A stretch of 64,000 nucleotides of DNA from Epiperipatus broadwayi. Its lineage: Eukaryota > Onychophora > Udeonychophora > Euonychophora > Peripatidae. Numbering within the stretch: position 1 is the stretch's first letter; each line of letters starts with the position of its first letter. A model generated the notes under the pieces. That model was not told the origin of the DNA, searched no databases, and saw only the letters and a program-made list of their open reading frames with translations. Positions 12,227 through 25,624 of the stretch are shown here, in pieces. Both the position numbers and the translations under genes were made by a program. The stretch lies in NCBI GenBank assembly GCA_028023455.1, contig JAQFVV010012395.1, forward strand, positions 2,788,001 to 2,852,000, in the 5' to 3' direction.

Positions 12227-15200
12227 ATTATAATGAAAACTTGCTAACAGCACTAACATGACCTTAATTAAATTGACATATATATTTATTTCTAATCTAA
12301 ATTTTAAACAATAAATGTTTTATATATATTCGCGGTCCCATTATTCAAGTAGAGGAATTAATGTGGTTATACTTATACATATTAGCCATACCAACGATCA
12401 AATCGAGGTGGTATAAAATATAGGACTAGCGACCATATTTCCAGATCATTGCACTCTGTCTATGGTTGTAAGAAGCAAACTCTTCAGTGGATATTTTTAT
12501 TTGTATTGGATGATTCCCAGATGCCATCTAGTCAAAACTGACCGGAATATCAACAAAAGAAATTTAAAAATGCTTCCAGCACTTGATTTATCTGACTAAC
12601 ACAAAGAGCAAGTAACTGACTTAAATTAGACTATCAGACCAAGTATATTTATGATACACATATATAATTAACTCTAACTTAATAATATTGTATAGTAATT
12701 AAATGTGTTATGTGGTGAGATACAGAGAAAAGAAACTAAACCATATTAACAAATTGAAAATAACATTTTTATTTATGCACAAAAAACATTAATACAATAA
12801 TCAAAATAAAATGTAAATTACATTAATTATGGAGTTCTTTACTATGGATTAGTCCATTTCTAAATATGGATAAAAACCCAGTTACTTTTTATAATGTGAA
12901 TAAAATTTTTCTAGATTTTGAATTTATTATATATCTTTATATTTACCTAGGTTTTGTTCTATCTTTGTTTTTGGAGTGGACTCCTATCCTCTTGAATGTT
13001 GATGGCGGTCATAATTGGCATTCTCAGTTTTTTTAGCAGTTGGTCACTCCTCTTTTCCAGGGTAGCATATATCTTGCGTCTGGTTTGACAATACTCTCTG
13101 ATGATGAGGGTAGTTTCTCAGCAATAGCAGTCAATGATATTTATTATATGCCAGGTTGTCAAATATAGAAGAAACAGTGGTGAACATCATATGAACACCT
13201 CTCTGTCATTCAGCAGCACATGGTTAGATTAAGACAACTGCATCTACAGCTACATTTCTGATGGATGTACTAGATTTTGGAAACTTTATATGGCACACTG
13301 ATAGACATAACTGGCAGTAAACTGAACAATGGAGTTTTAATGGAAAATTTAACAGAATTGTAGATTCTTTTCAGGGAAATTTATCAGAATAATGAACAAT
13401 AGAAAATTTGTATGTTTTATACCTTTGCCATCTGGTTTCTGAGACTGCCAACATTATTAATTAGTTTTTCAAATTTTTTTGATTAATTAAAATCAATTAA
13501 TCTTCTCTTTTGTTAATTACACATTGATTAAACTTATTATCTAATCAGTCAGAAATACTAATTTTTAATACATATATACCTTCTGATCAGATAATTTACA
13601 AGATATTTGATATTCAAATTCTTTTATTAAGTTACTTCATTATTATTTTTATATTATTTAAAGGTATAATTTATTTTATTTGTTTTTGTAATTCATTGAA
13701 ATTTTCTTTTTTGTTTTAAAGCGATAAGTGTTTTTTTAAAATATTAAATCTAAAAATTCCTATACTTCAATAGGCTTTAATCACATTTTTGATTTATTTA
13801 AACAAAAAAAAAATCTTTTACCTAAACTAACAGTCTTTTTTTTATATTTAAAATAATAAAAAATATATATATCATTGTGTTATTTTGAATATTATTTTTA
13901 ATTGTTTTATGTAATACATATATATGTATGTGCCACAATACATTGTAAATTGATTGAAATATGGTAGGAGAAGCAACTGTTTGTTTTGTTTTCCTCTTTC
14001 AAATTGAGTTAAGTTTAATTTATCTTAACATTTAATTTGGTGCTTATGTATTAGTCCTTTTGCACAGCACGTATTAGACCTGTGAGACCTTTTCACATCC
14101 CCAATAAATGTGTAACATTGTGATTAGGTCAAATAAACCCAAGTAAATCCTGCTATCTTGTTATCTGATCTCATATCAAAACATGTTTTATCCAATTTCG
14201 GATCTGATTCCCCCCTCCCCAAAACCAATTTTTTTGTTTTCACAGATTTTTTTGTCAAGATTCATTCTGACAACAGCTTGATTTCATTTGCATTGCATTT
14301 TTTCACATCTAATAAGAAAAAAATTTTTTTCCCCATTTTTTTTGTCCACTTTTTATCAAGATTTCATTCTGACAACAGCTTGATTTCAATTGCATTGCAT
14401 TTTTTCTTCGTAATTATTGTCCATTGCAACTTCATTGATGCTTTATTCATTTTATTTTAAGTGAGTAAATAACTGTACTTTCCCAAAACATCAAAAGACT
14501 GGGGAACATCATGGCAGCACCTGGATATTTGGCTGAATTTAGTGTAGCTGTCGTAAAGATGATGATGCATTCATTTGCATAGTGAATGAAATAAAAAAAA
14601 TTGACCGACAATATGTATAATTAATAAAAGTGTTATATTTTCTTATTTTAGGAATAATTTAGCTTTTTTTAAAAAAAAACAAAACATTTCTGACAAATAA
14701 AATACCAGATAATGAATAATATATGTTTATTTTGGAGGGAAATTTTTTTACTTGAATGATTAAAAAATTTGGAAAAAATTAATGATAAATTAAAATTTTT
14801 AATTTTATATGAAACATTGTTGCTAATGATATCAAGCAGCACTACTTGTAATTTAAAACTGAATAATTTCATTGAAAATTGGACTAACTGATATTTTTAT
14901 TCATTTTCGGTATATATATATTCTTTTCTTTAACTTAATCTGTTTTTTTTAGTTTTTCTGATCAGATAAAATCTAATTTAAATAAATTTACCTCATTTCA
15001 ATTATTCAGTGTTAGATGTATAAAACTAAAAAGTAGAAAAAATAAAAGTAAAGAAATGCTTCTATCACGTGAATGCATTAAAAATAAAAAGTAAATTTTC
15101 TTCAGCTTTACATAAATAGAAATTAGATATATTTTTTACATATACATAATTTTAGAAGGTTAAATTGTAATTCTTGCTTGATTAAAAGATTATAAAAAGT

Positions 15201-16329
15201 GATAAAACACCCCTAAGCCTTTATTTGTGAAAGCTGGGAAAAAATTATTTTTTTAATGCATTTATGTGAATAAAAACTTATGTAAAAATTTATTTTATTC
15301 ACTCCATTCTCTCCCTCTCTCTGTGATGTTATTGGGTCTAATTTGGTACATTCGCTGTTAATATTCCTAATCTCCACACTGACCTGATTTAGACATATAC
15401 TTGATAATATGAATGAAGTAAAACAGTGCCATGATTCAGTCATTTAATAACAGAGCTGTATATATTTTCAACACTTTGTTAATTAAATTCTCATTCATTA
15501 AAATGCTTGAAATTTTTCTCTTTTAAACTATAGGTCAAAACTTATCTTTCATTACAATTTCCTTATATTTTAAATAGCTAATAAAGGATTAATTTCCTCA
15601 TAAAATAAAGTCGTTAAAAATATAAATATTTTAATTTAATGTCTTTAATTATAAAATAATAATTACATCCTTTATATTTCTTTTTAGAAATTAATTAAGC
15701 CCCCCCCCCCCCGTTTGTTTGTTAGTTAATTAAAAGCAAAATACACAAAATCATTTCTAAAATGTTTTAAATGAATGAATGTTTAACATATTAAAAAAAA
15801 TTTTTAATATCCTGGATACTTTTTTTAATGTATATTTTGGGTTGCAACATGTATTGTCACTGCATCTGTACTTCATTTTGGATTTGATTTTTGATTTTAG
15901 ATATTTCATTTTAAAAGATCAAGTTAGACCAGCTTTTTATTGCATGCGACATTAAAGTTTTTATATTTCCTACTGTTAGTATTTACTATTTTTTTGTCAA
16001 TGTTTACCATTCTTCTGGCATTGGTTGATATTTTGTACTATACATCCTGTAAACTCTCCTAATTTTATGACAGTAAATTTATCAATTCATCATTATAATT
16101 ATAGCATATTATTCACAATAAATTATTTGCCTAATTTGTTAATGACAAAATGTTGACTTTATAAAATCTGTTCTCACAGAATAAGAAAACTAATATTTGT
16201 TATAACATATATGTACATGCACATGTATGATTCAGACTAATTTTAAAAATTAGTAATTTACATATCAACAAAAATAAACAACAAAATAGAATAATTTAAT
16301 TTTGAAAAAGACAGTACAGAAATAATCTA
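12227..16329. other. AT-rich non-coding stretch
   Basis: No gene recognised. The only structure seen is an approximately 45-bp imperfect direct repeat (CATTCTGACAACAGCTTGAT...) at about 14261 and 14363, which makes a 100-residue phenylalanine-rich frame that I regard as chance. A C-run lies near 15703. Confidence 0.55.
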
Positions 16330-18140
16330 TTGAGAAACAGCACCCACATGGCTGCCACAATGCATAAGAAATGGATGACTGAGAGATGTTTCATAATGGT
16401 GCTCATGTAGACTTTCATTAAACACAAATATATCTCTGAATAGAACATGACCCTTTTTTTTTTATTTGTTCAATTTTTTGCAATGCTATCTCAGCTTTTT
16501 CTGTAGAAAACTTTTCTTGCTGGAATACTTCAATAACATGTCTTATTGTCATTCTCCAATGTATTCTCATCTCTACTATATCTTTTCAACTTTACCAATT
16601 GACATGGTACTTATTTAGAATGTTTTTGAGATGATTCCTGTAACTTAAATGGGCTTTATCCCATGAAAATCATTCTTAATTTGTAAAATCTTGTATATTA
16701 TTCAGCCATTTCACTTGTTGAATCTAATAAAATTTGTGCTTTTACAATAGTGGACTTATATTATTATGTCTTGCAAGTTGAAGACTATTGCCATTGTATT
16801 TTTAAATTTGTCAGAGCATTCTTAAATAAAACTTTTCTAATACTTTTATGTTCTGTCAATAGGATGCCCATGATCTCACTTTCATACCATGATTAAGTAA
16901 AATAATAGTTCTACATACAGCCAATTTAGTTGCAGTAGTTATTTCCCTTTGATGAAATACTGAAAGTAGTAGCAGCACATTGGAGTTTGTGCTGCATTTC
17001 AACATCTAAGTTCACATTTCTTATAAAGATACTAGGATATTTAAATTGACTTACATTTCAAGTTGATAAAACTTTTTGAATTAAAAATTAGTAAGGATTT
17101 TACTTCTTTCACTGGCTAATAAAAAACTTGATTTTTTTTTAATCTTAATAATTAAACTATAGTTTTTATATATTGTATTTAAAATATTAAATACATTATG
17201 TAGATAATCTTTTGAATTGGCACAATTCATCAAGCTGAAATCCAGAATCCAAGAAAATAAAATTTTTGGATTTTGCTTTTAATCTAAATTTAAAAATTTC
17301 TCCATCAAACCTGTACCCATCTTGATCCCTGCTTCATTTAGTTGCTGGAAACAGTTCCAACAACTACTATAATCAAAATTGAAAATGATGTTGAAAAAAA
17401 AAAGTACAATCTTTATTTAGTACAGTTTTCATTTCAAATGTCTCCGAATTTTCATCTGCAATAATAACACTTTCTCTCATTCCATCATGTTGAAGCTGTA
17501 TGATATGAATAAACTTTGGTGGACTATCAATTAATTTCAAATAACACCACAAATCTGTTTGATTAATTAATCATATATCTTGAGTAAATAAAAAAAACGA
17601 ATATGTAAATCACTCTTTTATTTTTTGCATTTGTTTGTCATCAAAAATCACAGCTCTACTGTTTTATTCTCTAAAACCATATTCAGTCTTTAGTAGCCAT
17701 TCATCTATGATTGGAAGCAATCTATTTAGCAAAATCCCTTCACTGTATTGATTTTCAATGATAGTTGTTGAAATGCAATCTATTCTCATTAATTTTAAAA
17801 ATTTGAATATCCATAAGACCAGGTAGCACAACTTCACGAATCATATATTTCTAAAAAAATTCCAGTATTTTTTAAGATAATTTATCCATATTGTAAAATT
17901 TCTCCAAATATCTCATCTGGAACTATAGCCTTTCCATTTTTAAGATTACATTAAGACTTTCATCAAACGGATATCTGTTCAAATTTAAATAGGTAGATAA
18001 AATAGATGTGTCATCATTTCAATTTATATAATTCAAAAGATGATCAAAATATTCCTTCCACCTGTTTCAAATATCATAGTCATCATATAAAAGAGTAATG
18101 TTTCTGGATTTAATAAGATTGTGTTTCCTTTTCTCAGGTC
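16330..18140 (-). pseudogene. Decayed RTE-like LINE reverse transcriptase
   Basis: Translation of the minus strand gives LINE-type pieces in the right order despite many stops. Near 18070 is RWKEYFDHLLN, the segment that precedes the RT in many endonuclease/RT LINEs. Near 17520 is PPKFIHIIQLQHDGMRESV, the palm-side helix block. Near 17330-17280 is RFDGEIFKFRLKAKSK, just before the catalytic block. The element is of a different lineage from the copies at 7-12 kb and is much older. Exact limits are guesses. Confidence 0.65.
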
Positions 18141-18468
18141 TATGTGTTGCTTTCAGTGCATCACAAATTTAAAGTGAACCTAATCAATGAATATCATTAT
18201 TTTCTTTATAATTTTAATTCCTCTAGTCATTTTTGTGTTTTTATCAGTTGTTGAATTTTTGCTTTTACAGCACTATATTTATTGTGAAGCTACACATTTA
18301 ATACATTACTCTTCCAAGCAGAAAATGCCACATGTTTTTTTTTAATCAACCACTAATAATGTCATTGTTCTAAAACCAATCTGATTTTTTTTTTTTATTG
18401 AATCCAAGAATAGATTTGCTTATATTCATAACAGACTCTTAAAGAGCATTTCACACCTCAGTAACATG

Positions 18469-18651
18469 TTAAAACAGGCAAAACTCACTATACGTATTGC
18501 CACATACAGCAAGCTAGAGTAATCAATGGATGCCAGAAGGCTTGCGCATAAAACCCCCATCTAGTGCCTACTCATCCAATATTCCCAGACTAGTTTTAAC
18601 AACAGTTATACACAAGCATAAGTGGTGGTGGTCATGTGATGTTTATTGGCC
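18469..18651 (-). mobile_element. Truncated copy of the 465-bp-unit family
   Basis: A 183-bp insertion flanked by the 10-bp direct repeat CAGTAACATG (18459-18468 and 18652-18661). It starts with the family end AAAACAGGCAAAACTC and matches the family up to the hammerhead-like region, where an internal deletion at about 18596 removes the CUGAUGA/GAAA core. The last part (ACACAAGCATAAG...GTGATGT) recurs in the 30.8-kb copy, so the two belong to one subfamily. Confidence 0.75.
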
Positions 18652-18720
18652 CAGTAACATGACAACTCTAAAAGTTCAAATTAACTATTTTGGTGTTTAG
18701 TAACTGTTGAAAAAGAATGA

Positions 18721-18870
18721 ACATTGATTTTTTGTCTCTTAGAACACATATACAGTATATGTATTGTACTGGGTTCGAATATGCGTCCTCAAAACACATT
18801 GATTTTTTGTCTCTTAGAACACATATACAGTATATGTATTGTACCGGGGTCAATATGCGTCCTCGAAACA
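18721..18870. repeat. 75-bp tandem duplication
   Basis: Two adjacent copies of a 75-bp unit beginning ACATTGATTTTTTGTCTC (18721 and 18796), with a few differences in the second. A GTTCGAATAT-like stretch near the end of the unit resembles a tRNA B box but no A box partner is evident. The frames crossing it on both strands are by-products of the duplication. Confidence 0.85.
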
Positions 18871-19027
18871 CTGGCCTCTTAGGCAGAGAAGAACATACTC
18901 GGAGAGTATGTATGCCCAAACAATAGCTATAAAATATATAACTAGCGTTACATTTCCAGGACATAACTTCTTCTCGACTGTTGAGTTCAACACCAGAGTT
19001 CAAAGCACTTTTTTTGTTTGCGTATAA

Positions 19028-20130
19028 ACACGGGCGCCAGTTAATTATTCAAGAATGAATAAATAACGCACTTTGAGCAATGGCCACTAACTCAACACCT
19101 AAATCCATGACTAGCTCAGCTGTTTGTAATCACTAATAGATTATACATAATTAGTGGTTAAAAGAATTGATAAAAGAATTGTAAAAGGAATTTATAAAAA
19201 GAGATTGATAAAAAGAATTGACCGACAAATAGAGTTTAATTTTAAAGACAATTTATTAACTAACATTAATTTACTAAATTTAAACCTCTTTATAATTTAA
19301 TATAATACACACACATTTTAAATTAACATTTCTAAACTAGTTTAAATATTCTTGTAGATTTTAATAATAGAACACTAGTATTTATCTAATTTAACTAATA
19401 ACACAGATATAATGATCATGCACATATTAACTCGTATAGCATTCACAAATATAGTAATAAAGCATTAATAGCATTTGAAACTTAAACACACATATCAATA
19501 GTTCATTTTATGTATGATATAGAGTTCATATAATTAGACTCTTGGAGGATTCACACAAATTAATGCAATGCAATGGCTATTACAGTATAAACGAAAATAA
19601 GCAAATGTTTTACCTACGATTTTGAACGTAGATTTAGAACTTTGTTTTCTTCTTGTTTGTTGCTTCTTCCAGCCGGCTGGGACATTTCCTTGATGAGTTT
19701 CCTTATTATTCACGATCATTACTATTGGAGACAATTAGATATTGACGGAGATTTCCAAGTTGTTAAGTTGACATTATTTCACGGGCAGATCTTGCTGTTT
19801 TCATCAGACATCAGGCTGTGGAGAAAACGTGCATTCCCAAAATCTTCTCAGCACTGCATTTTGTTTCTGGATACCATTAACTTAACTGACTCAATTAATT
19901 TCTGAACTCAACTCACTCAATTAATTTGTGAACTGAACTAACTGTCCAATAAAAAAAGTCTATTTATACCTGCGACGTGTTGTCCTTGTAATATCTTCCG
20001 GCAATATCTGTTGTCGAAATTCCAGTGATAATCCTTTGATAAACGTGTTTTGGAAGATTGTTTAATTAGTAATAGCCATGCAGAAGTGTTGTTTTATATT
20101 TTAATTAATAGCCATTGCCGTGTTTTTTAA
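19028..20130 (-). other. LTR-like region, minus orientation (tentative)
   Basis: Reading the minus strand, a TATAAATAG promoter-like sequence sits at about 19966, and an AT-rich segment with AATAAA-like signals lies near 19220-19300. The same order is seen in the certain gypsy LTRs at 58-62 kb. No terminal repeats or target duplication could be fixed, so this may be a solo LTR, a decayed one, or coincidence. Confidence 0.25.
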
Positions 20131-22654
20131 TGATAATCTTCTTTAACTTTCATTTATTTATAATAACATTTATTACGCATACATTTATTCTATTATTGAC
20201 AATCACACATATATTACTAGTTTTAAGATTATTTTTCTTTAATCGAATGAAAAGAGATTTGTATTTTTTTAAACTTTAAATTATTTATATTTTATGAATA
20301 CTAATAAGAAAACTCTTTACTTCCTTTTTATGAAACCTTTAGTTTAACTTTTCTAACTACGATTTCCCTCCCCTCTTTTAATTAATCAATTTTAACTTTT
20401 ATTTCAAAAACTAATGATAGAAAACTATTTGATTCTTATTCTTTTCGAAAACAAACTGTAACAAACTCTTCAACATCTAATTTTACCTTTTTCTTTTATG
20501 AAAGATTATTTTAATAATTTTTTTAGATAAAATTATATGTGCCAATATTAATATTGGTACAGTATGGAGATGATTATTTTTTTTTTACGTCTTTGGCTAT
20601 ATGTTGAGGAATGTGTGATGGGAATAGAAGTTTGAAATATATCTAAAAATATATACACAAAGTTAAATTTAAATATCCACCTCAAAAAATGTCTATATGA
20701 AGTTAATTTATAACATTCTATTTATGTAATGCTCACTTGAAAAAGTAAAGTGGATGTTTCAAAAATGGAATTATAGGGAAAAAGATTTGTCTGACTTTTG
20801 ATAGATGGATGGTTGCAATAAGATTGAGATAAAGTGAAAAGACACCCTTATAAAAACAATTAAACTAAAAAGTGTAGTGGAAAGGAAGCAGTTCATGGAG
20901 AAAGATGGAGCAGTGTGTTGGTACTGATAATTGTATTCCAGTAGACATCAATAATTTGTATCAGATTGAGTAAGCCACTTTTATGTAATTCGTAGTAGAG
21001 CTCAGGACACACACACATGTATATAGAGCATTCCTTATAAGTGCTTCAATTTTTATGCCGCAAGTGCAAATGTGTATTCTTAAAATATGGGTAGAATGGC
21101 ATTAAAGACCAAATTTATAATCAATTTTATGTGATTATCCATGCGAATGTGTTACTTTGTATTGATTAATTCTATAATTTGATTCTGAATGATTTTGTTC
21201 CTTTGAAGTGATTTTTTCAGAATAATTAAGATGTGTATACAAGTAGTTGAATAATAATTACCAAACAAATTCAATAAGAATATAAAGTAACATAAAACTT
21301 ATATATCATAGAACATGTAATAAAGCACCTATTAGAATGCCATCTTAAGGATTAGTAATCCCTCAAAATGAACTTGGAATTCCTCAAATATTCGTACTCC
21401 TAACATCAAAAGAATGAATTAAGAATATATTTTAATTACTGTACTACTGATTTAGCTTTCTAGTATTTTTTAATGATTTTTATGCACATCCTTATTCTTT
21501 AATAATTAAATCCAGATTCATAATCTTTTTTATTCTATATGTTTTTCTATTAAACATATGACCATTACACTATACTCACCTCAAGCATGAAACTTGAAGA
21601 GTCAAATTAATAACTACTATTATAATTATGAAGTAACTGATTTTTAAATTTTAAATAATTAAAATTTAGTCAAAAAAATATAATAAAAAATAAATAAAAA
21701 GAATTGCAAAAAATAACAATATTGAAATATAAATAACATGACAAATAACAATTAGAAAATTATTTTAATCTTTATAAAAATAATATCACAATAAATAATA
21801 GATTAAATATCAAGCACACACACAAAGATTATTTAAAATTGTTAAACTATAACAAAACAGATAGTGTACAAACAATTTAAGTTTATCTATTGTATCTTAA
21901 TTTATTCATCTTATTCTATAACATGAATATCATTTGATGTGGGCAAATCTAATTCTGTTGGAATAACTGTTTTTTAAAGAATAAAGGACACCTTAATGGT
22001 TGTATGATTATAGTCAGAGGGGTTAACTTTAAATAAAACACAAGAGTTGGTATGTATCTCTGCCAACTACTAAATAAAGTAGAGAAATATTATGATAATA
22101 TATATAAATCTCTAGAAATACACACTTTTTACCAAAAAAGTAAAGGAATTGGCTATTATATATTTAGTTCTCTGAAAACACATCTTTTATCAACAGTGAA
22201 TTCTCACCTCATTTATATATATAAGTGACAATTAAATTCTTACAAGACACTTAGCCCAATAAATTCCTATTGTTAAGAGGGTCAAAGTGAACAATCATTT
22301 TTCATATAAATACATAGTGTATTATACTTTCTATAGTAAAATCAATACAATCGGAATTAATATTCAATTCCTGGCTCTATTATACATAATAATAGATATG
22401 TATTCAAATTTCAAAATATAATTTTTAAACAAATGTACACATTTCAAATAGTGATACCCACAGGCAATAAGAAATGTACCTGCATGGGCTTAATGTAAGA
22501 TATATTTTCTGCATTTACATATTTTTTTAAAAAAATTCATGGTATCTCTTTATACACAATTTTTTTTTATCAATTTTAAAATCTTTTTATATATAAATAA
22601 ATGCTCTTTAACCTACATATTTTCAATATCATTTCCTATTCACTCACAATATTT
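20131..22654. other. AT-rich non-coding stretch
   Basis: No gene, RNA or repeat family recognised. Confidence 0.55.
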
Positions 22655-22668
22655 AATATCTTAAAATC
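22655..22668. repeat. Target-site duplication, left
   Basis: AATATCTTAAAATC, repeated exactly at 24336-24349 on the other side of the array. Confidence 0.85.
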
Positions 22669-22828
22669 ACATGATCACTATCTCATACTAGCACAATAAT
22701 TGTTATAAACAATTCAAAATACAGCAAAACTCTCCATATAGTAGTGCCATCTTGTGCTAACAAGAGCAATCAATGGATGCCAGAAGGCTTGTGCATAAAA
22801 TCCCTATCTAGTGCCTACTCATCCAATA

Positions 22829-22870
22829 TCCCCAGACTAGTTTCTGGCTTGTGGCCTTCATCAGTGAGGA
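22829..22870 (-). ncRNA. Hammerhead-ribozyme-like motif, 465-bp family, copy N1
   Basis: Reading the minus strand: CTGATGA core, a short stem II of GGC/GCC closed by CACAA (with an A-A mismatch at its base), GAAA, the palindrome ACTAGT as stem III, C at the cleavage position, then TGGGGA pairing with upstream TCCTCA (6 bp, one G-U) as stem I. All invariant core positions are present. A palindromic stem III of this size implies pairing between two units. Activity is not shown. Confidence 0.6.
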
Positions 22871-23293
22871 GCCTTGGATCTGAGAGCACTGCACCTAGAT
22901 CTTAGGATCTAATGCAACCCTCCAGCACCCACCTTTTAACTATATTTAACTACAAAACTATGAGAATGAAATTGAAAACACTATTAATATTTTCAATCCA
23001 AGCTCAATAGCTTATATAGTCATATGGGTCTGAACTCCATTCAGTACCCATACATTTTGGTGTCTTTGGCTCTTTAACAACCATAGCCACCACTATCCTA
23101 TTAGGCAGGATTGGTGTTAAACCACTAAACATCACATGATCACTATCTCATACTAGCACAATAATTGTTATAAACAATTCAAAATACAGCAAAACTCTCC
23201 ATATAGTAGTGCCATCTTGTGCTAACAAGAGCAATCAATGGATGCCAGAAGGCTTGTGCATAAAATCCCTATCTAGTGCCTACTCATCCAATA

Positions 23294-23335
23294 TCCCCAG
23301 ACTAGTTTCTGGCTTGTGGCCTTCATCAGTGAGGA
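23294..23335 (-). ncRNA. Hammerhead-ribozyme-like motif, copy N2
   Basis: Exact counterpart of N1, 465 bp downstream, same core and stems. Confidence 0.6.
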
Positions 23336-23714
23336 GCATTGGATCTGAGAGCACTGCACCTAGATCTTAGGATCTAATGCAACCCTCCAGCACCCACCTT
23401 TTAACTCTATTTAACTACAAAACTATGAGAATGAAATTGAAAACACTATTAATATTTTCAATCCAAGCTCAATAGCTTATATAGTCATATGGGTCTGAAC
23501 TCCATTCAGTACCCATACATTTTGGTGTCTTTGGCTCTTTAACAACCATAGCCACCACTATCCTATTAGGCAGGATTGGTGTTAAACCACTAAACATCAC
23601 ATGATCACTATCTCATACTAGCACAATAATTGTTATAAACAATTCAAAATACAGCAAAACTCTCCATATAGTAGTGCCATCTTGTGCTAGGTGCAGTGCT
23701 CTCAGATCCAAGGC

Positions 23715-23756
23715 TCCTCACTGATGAAGGCCACAAGCCAGAAACTAGTCTGGGGA
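23715..23756 (+). ncRNA. Hammerhead-ribozyme-like motif, copy P1
   Basis: Plus-strand copy in the inverted half of the array: stem I 23715-23720 with 23751-23756, core CTGATGA at 23721-23727, GAAA followed by palindromic stem III and cleavage-site C at 23750. Confidence 0.6.
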
Positions 23757-24179
23757 TATTGGATGAGTAGGCACTAGATAGGGATTTTATGCACAAGCCT
23801 TCTGGCATCCATTGATTGCTCTTGTTAGCACAAGATGGCACTACTATATGGAGAGTTTTGCTGTATTTTGAATTGTTTATAACAATTATTGTGCTAGTAT
23901 GAGATAGTGATCATGTGATGTTTAGTGGTTTAACACCAATCCTGCCTAATAGGATAGTGGTGGCTATGGTTGTTAAAGAGCCAAAGACACCAAAATGTAT
24001 GGGTACTGAATGGAGTTCAGACCCATATGACTATATAAGCTATTGAGCTTGGATTGAAAATATTAATAGTGTTTTCAATTTCATTCTCATAGTTTTGTAG
24101 TTAAATAGAGTTAAAAGGTGGGTGCTGGAGGGTTGCATTAGATCCTAAGATCTAGGTGCAGTGCTCTCAGATCCAAGGC

Positions 24180-24221
24180 TCCTCACTGATGAAGGCCACA
24201 AGCCAGAAACTAGTCTGGGGA
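24180..24221 (+). ncRNA. Hammerhead-ribozyme-like motif, copy P2
   Basis: Second plus-strand copy, 465 bp after P1, with the same core, stems and predicted cleavage position at 24215. Confidence 0.6.
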
Positions 24222-24335
24222 TATTGGATGAGTAGGCACTAGATAGGGATTTTATGCACAAGCCTTCTGGCATCCATTGATTGCTCTTGTTAGCACAAGA
24301 TGGCACTACTATATGGAGAGTTTTGCTGTATTTTG

Positions 24336-24349
24336 AATATCTTAAAATC
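24336..24349. repeat. Target-site duplication, right
   Basis: Exact repeat of the 14 bp at 22655-22668. Confidence 0.85.
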
Positions 24350-25624
24350 TTTATATATATATAAATCTCATTTTAACTGCTAGATAAAATTGTATCTTTA
24401 CATATTTTGTAGATAACTTATTACACATTGTTTTGATTTTTTTTCCTCTTAGTAAATATAAGCCTGATTTAAGTCTCTCATCTCAAAAGAAAAGTTAATA
24501 AAATCAATGGGATATTGGAATGAATGATAAAATTTAATTTAAAATAATATTAATAAAAATTGTTTCCCTTTTTTTTCTTTTCAATTACACTGTATTCAAA
24601 TAATGTATTAATAACAAAAATAAAGTTTTTATTTTATTTTAAACAATTTAAAGCGCTCAAATTTGCAAGAAACTTTATAATTATGTGTGCATGAAAAAAT
24701 TTTGGGATCTCTGGCAGTTAATGCAGAGAATACCTACCCTGCTTTTTTTTATCTGGAATGAGGCAATCATAATGAACTATGGCCAATGCTTACATATTGT
24801 GCAAAACTGCTTATCTGGAATAGCTTTGGTTTCATCTCTATAAGAAATTAAATTGCAGAGAGAATTTTTTATATATTTGTACAGGCAAACTTTGCATGTG
24901 AATTCCATTGTGAGATAGTAAATGTAAAATGGACTATCAGGAAAAGATTGTTTTGTTTTATACTATATATTTTTATATACCAATAATTTTTTTCATGACT
25001 TTCCTTTTTAAAATTTCATTCTTGTAGAATTTTAAAAAAAAGACTAGAATTCAAAGTTTAAGATTTTGTATTTCTAAGAACTGAAGGCTTTAAAATTTTC
25101 AGCTAGTCACTTTAAGGTTAAGCTATTAATAAAAATCTTTAGAATTTAATATGCATATTTTCTATAATAGTTATTTTGAAGGACTAATTGGAAAGACATA
25201 TGGGTGACAAAAATTTGTTCTGTTTCCCACATATATATTTAATCAGATATAAAAATCTCCACTAATATGTTTAATAGCTAAATTAAAACTTATAATTTTT
25301 AATGCTTTTTTCAATTTTCATATATTTAGCTATTTATATTTAGTAAAATATAAAGTAATCAAAATTATATAATAAAGGCCCTATGAATTGTTTTGTAATA
25401 GGCATTGTAATAAATATAAAATATTATATAATATATACACTTATTCACACATACACATATATTTAATAGAAAATAAAAATAGATAAAATATATTACAAAT
25501 ATTAAACTTTTATAATTGAATGTAACTATTCAAATTGTTGTCATTATCGTCATGATGATGGTGGTGGTGGTTTTAAACTCTCCTAAGTTATTCATATATC
25601 TCCAATATGCTTATATATATATAT
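24350..25624. other. AT-rich non-coding stretch
   Basis: Nothing recognised beyond AT-rich simple sequence; a GAT/GGT-rich microsatellite lies at about 25552-25572. Confidence 0.55.

Larger units (their letters stand above)
22669..24335. mobile_element. Retrozyme-like array of a 465-bp unit, tandem plus inverted
   Basis: Three successive minus-oriented starts are spaced exactly 465 bp apart (shared points at 22696, 23161 and 23626). The third is cut after about 65 bp at 23690, where the sequence switches to the same unit in plus orientation (about one and a half copies, to 24335). Copies are almost identical. The whole 1667 bp is bounded by a 14-bp target duplication, so it entered as one event. 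There is no protein frame. Each complete unit carries a hammerhead-like motif, and the tandem/inverted layout resembles Penelope-like insertions and animal retrozymes. Confidence 0.82.

Noticed and set aside
14158-14460. 100-residue phenylalanine-rich frame
   Set aside because: It follows from an AT-rich direct repeat; no start context, no motif, no homologous pattern.
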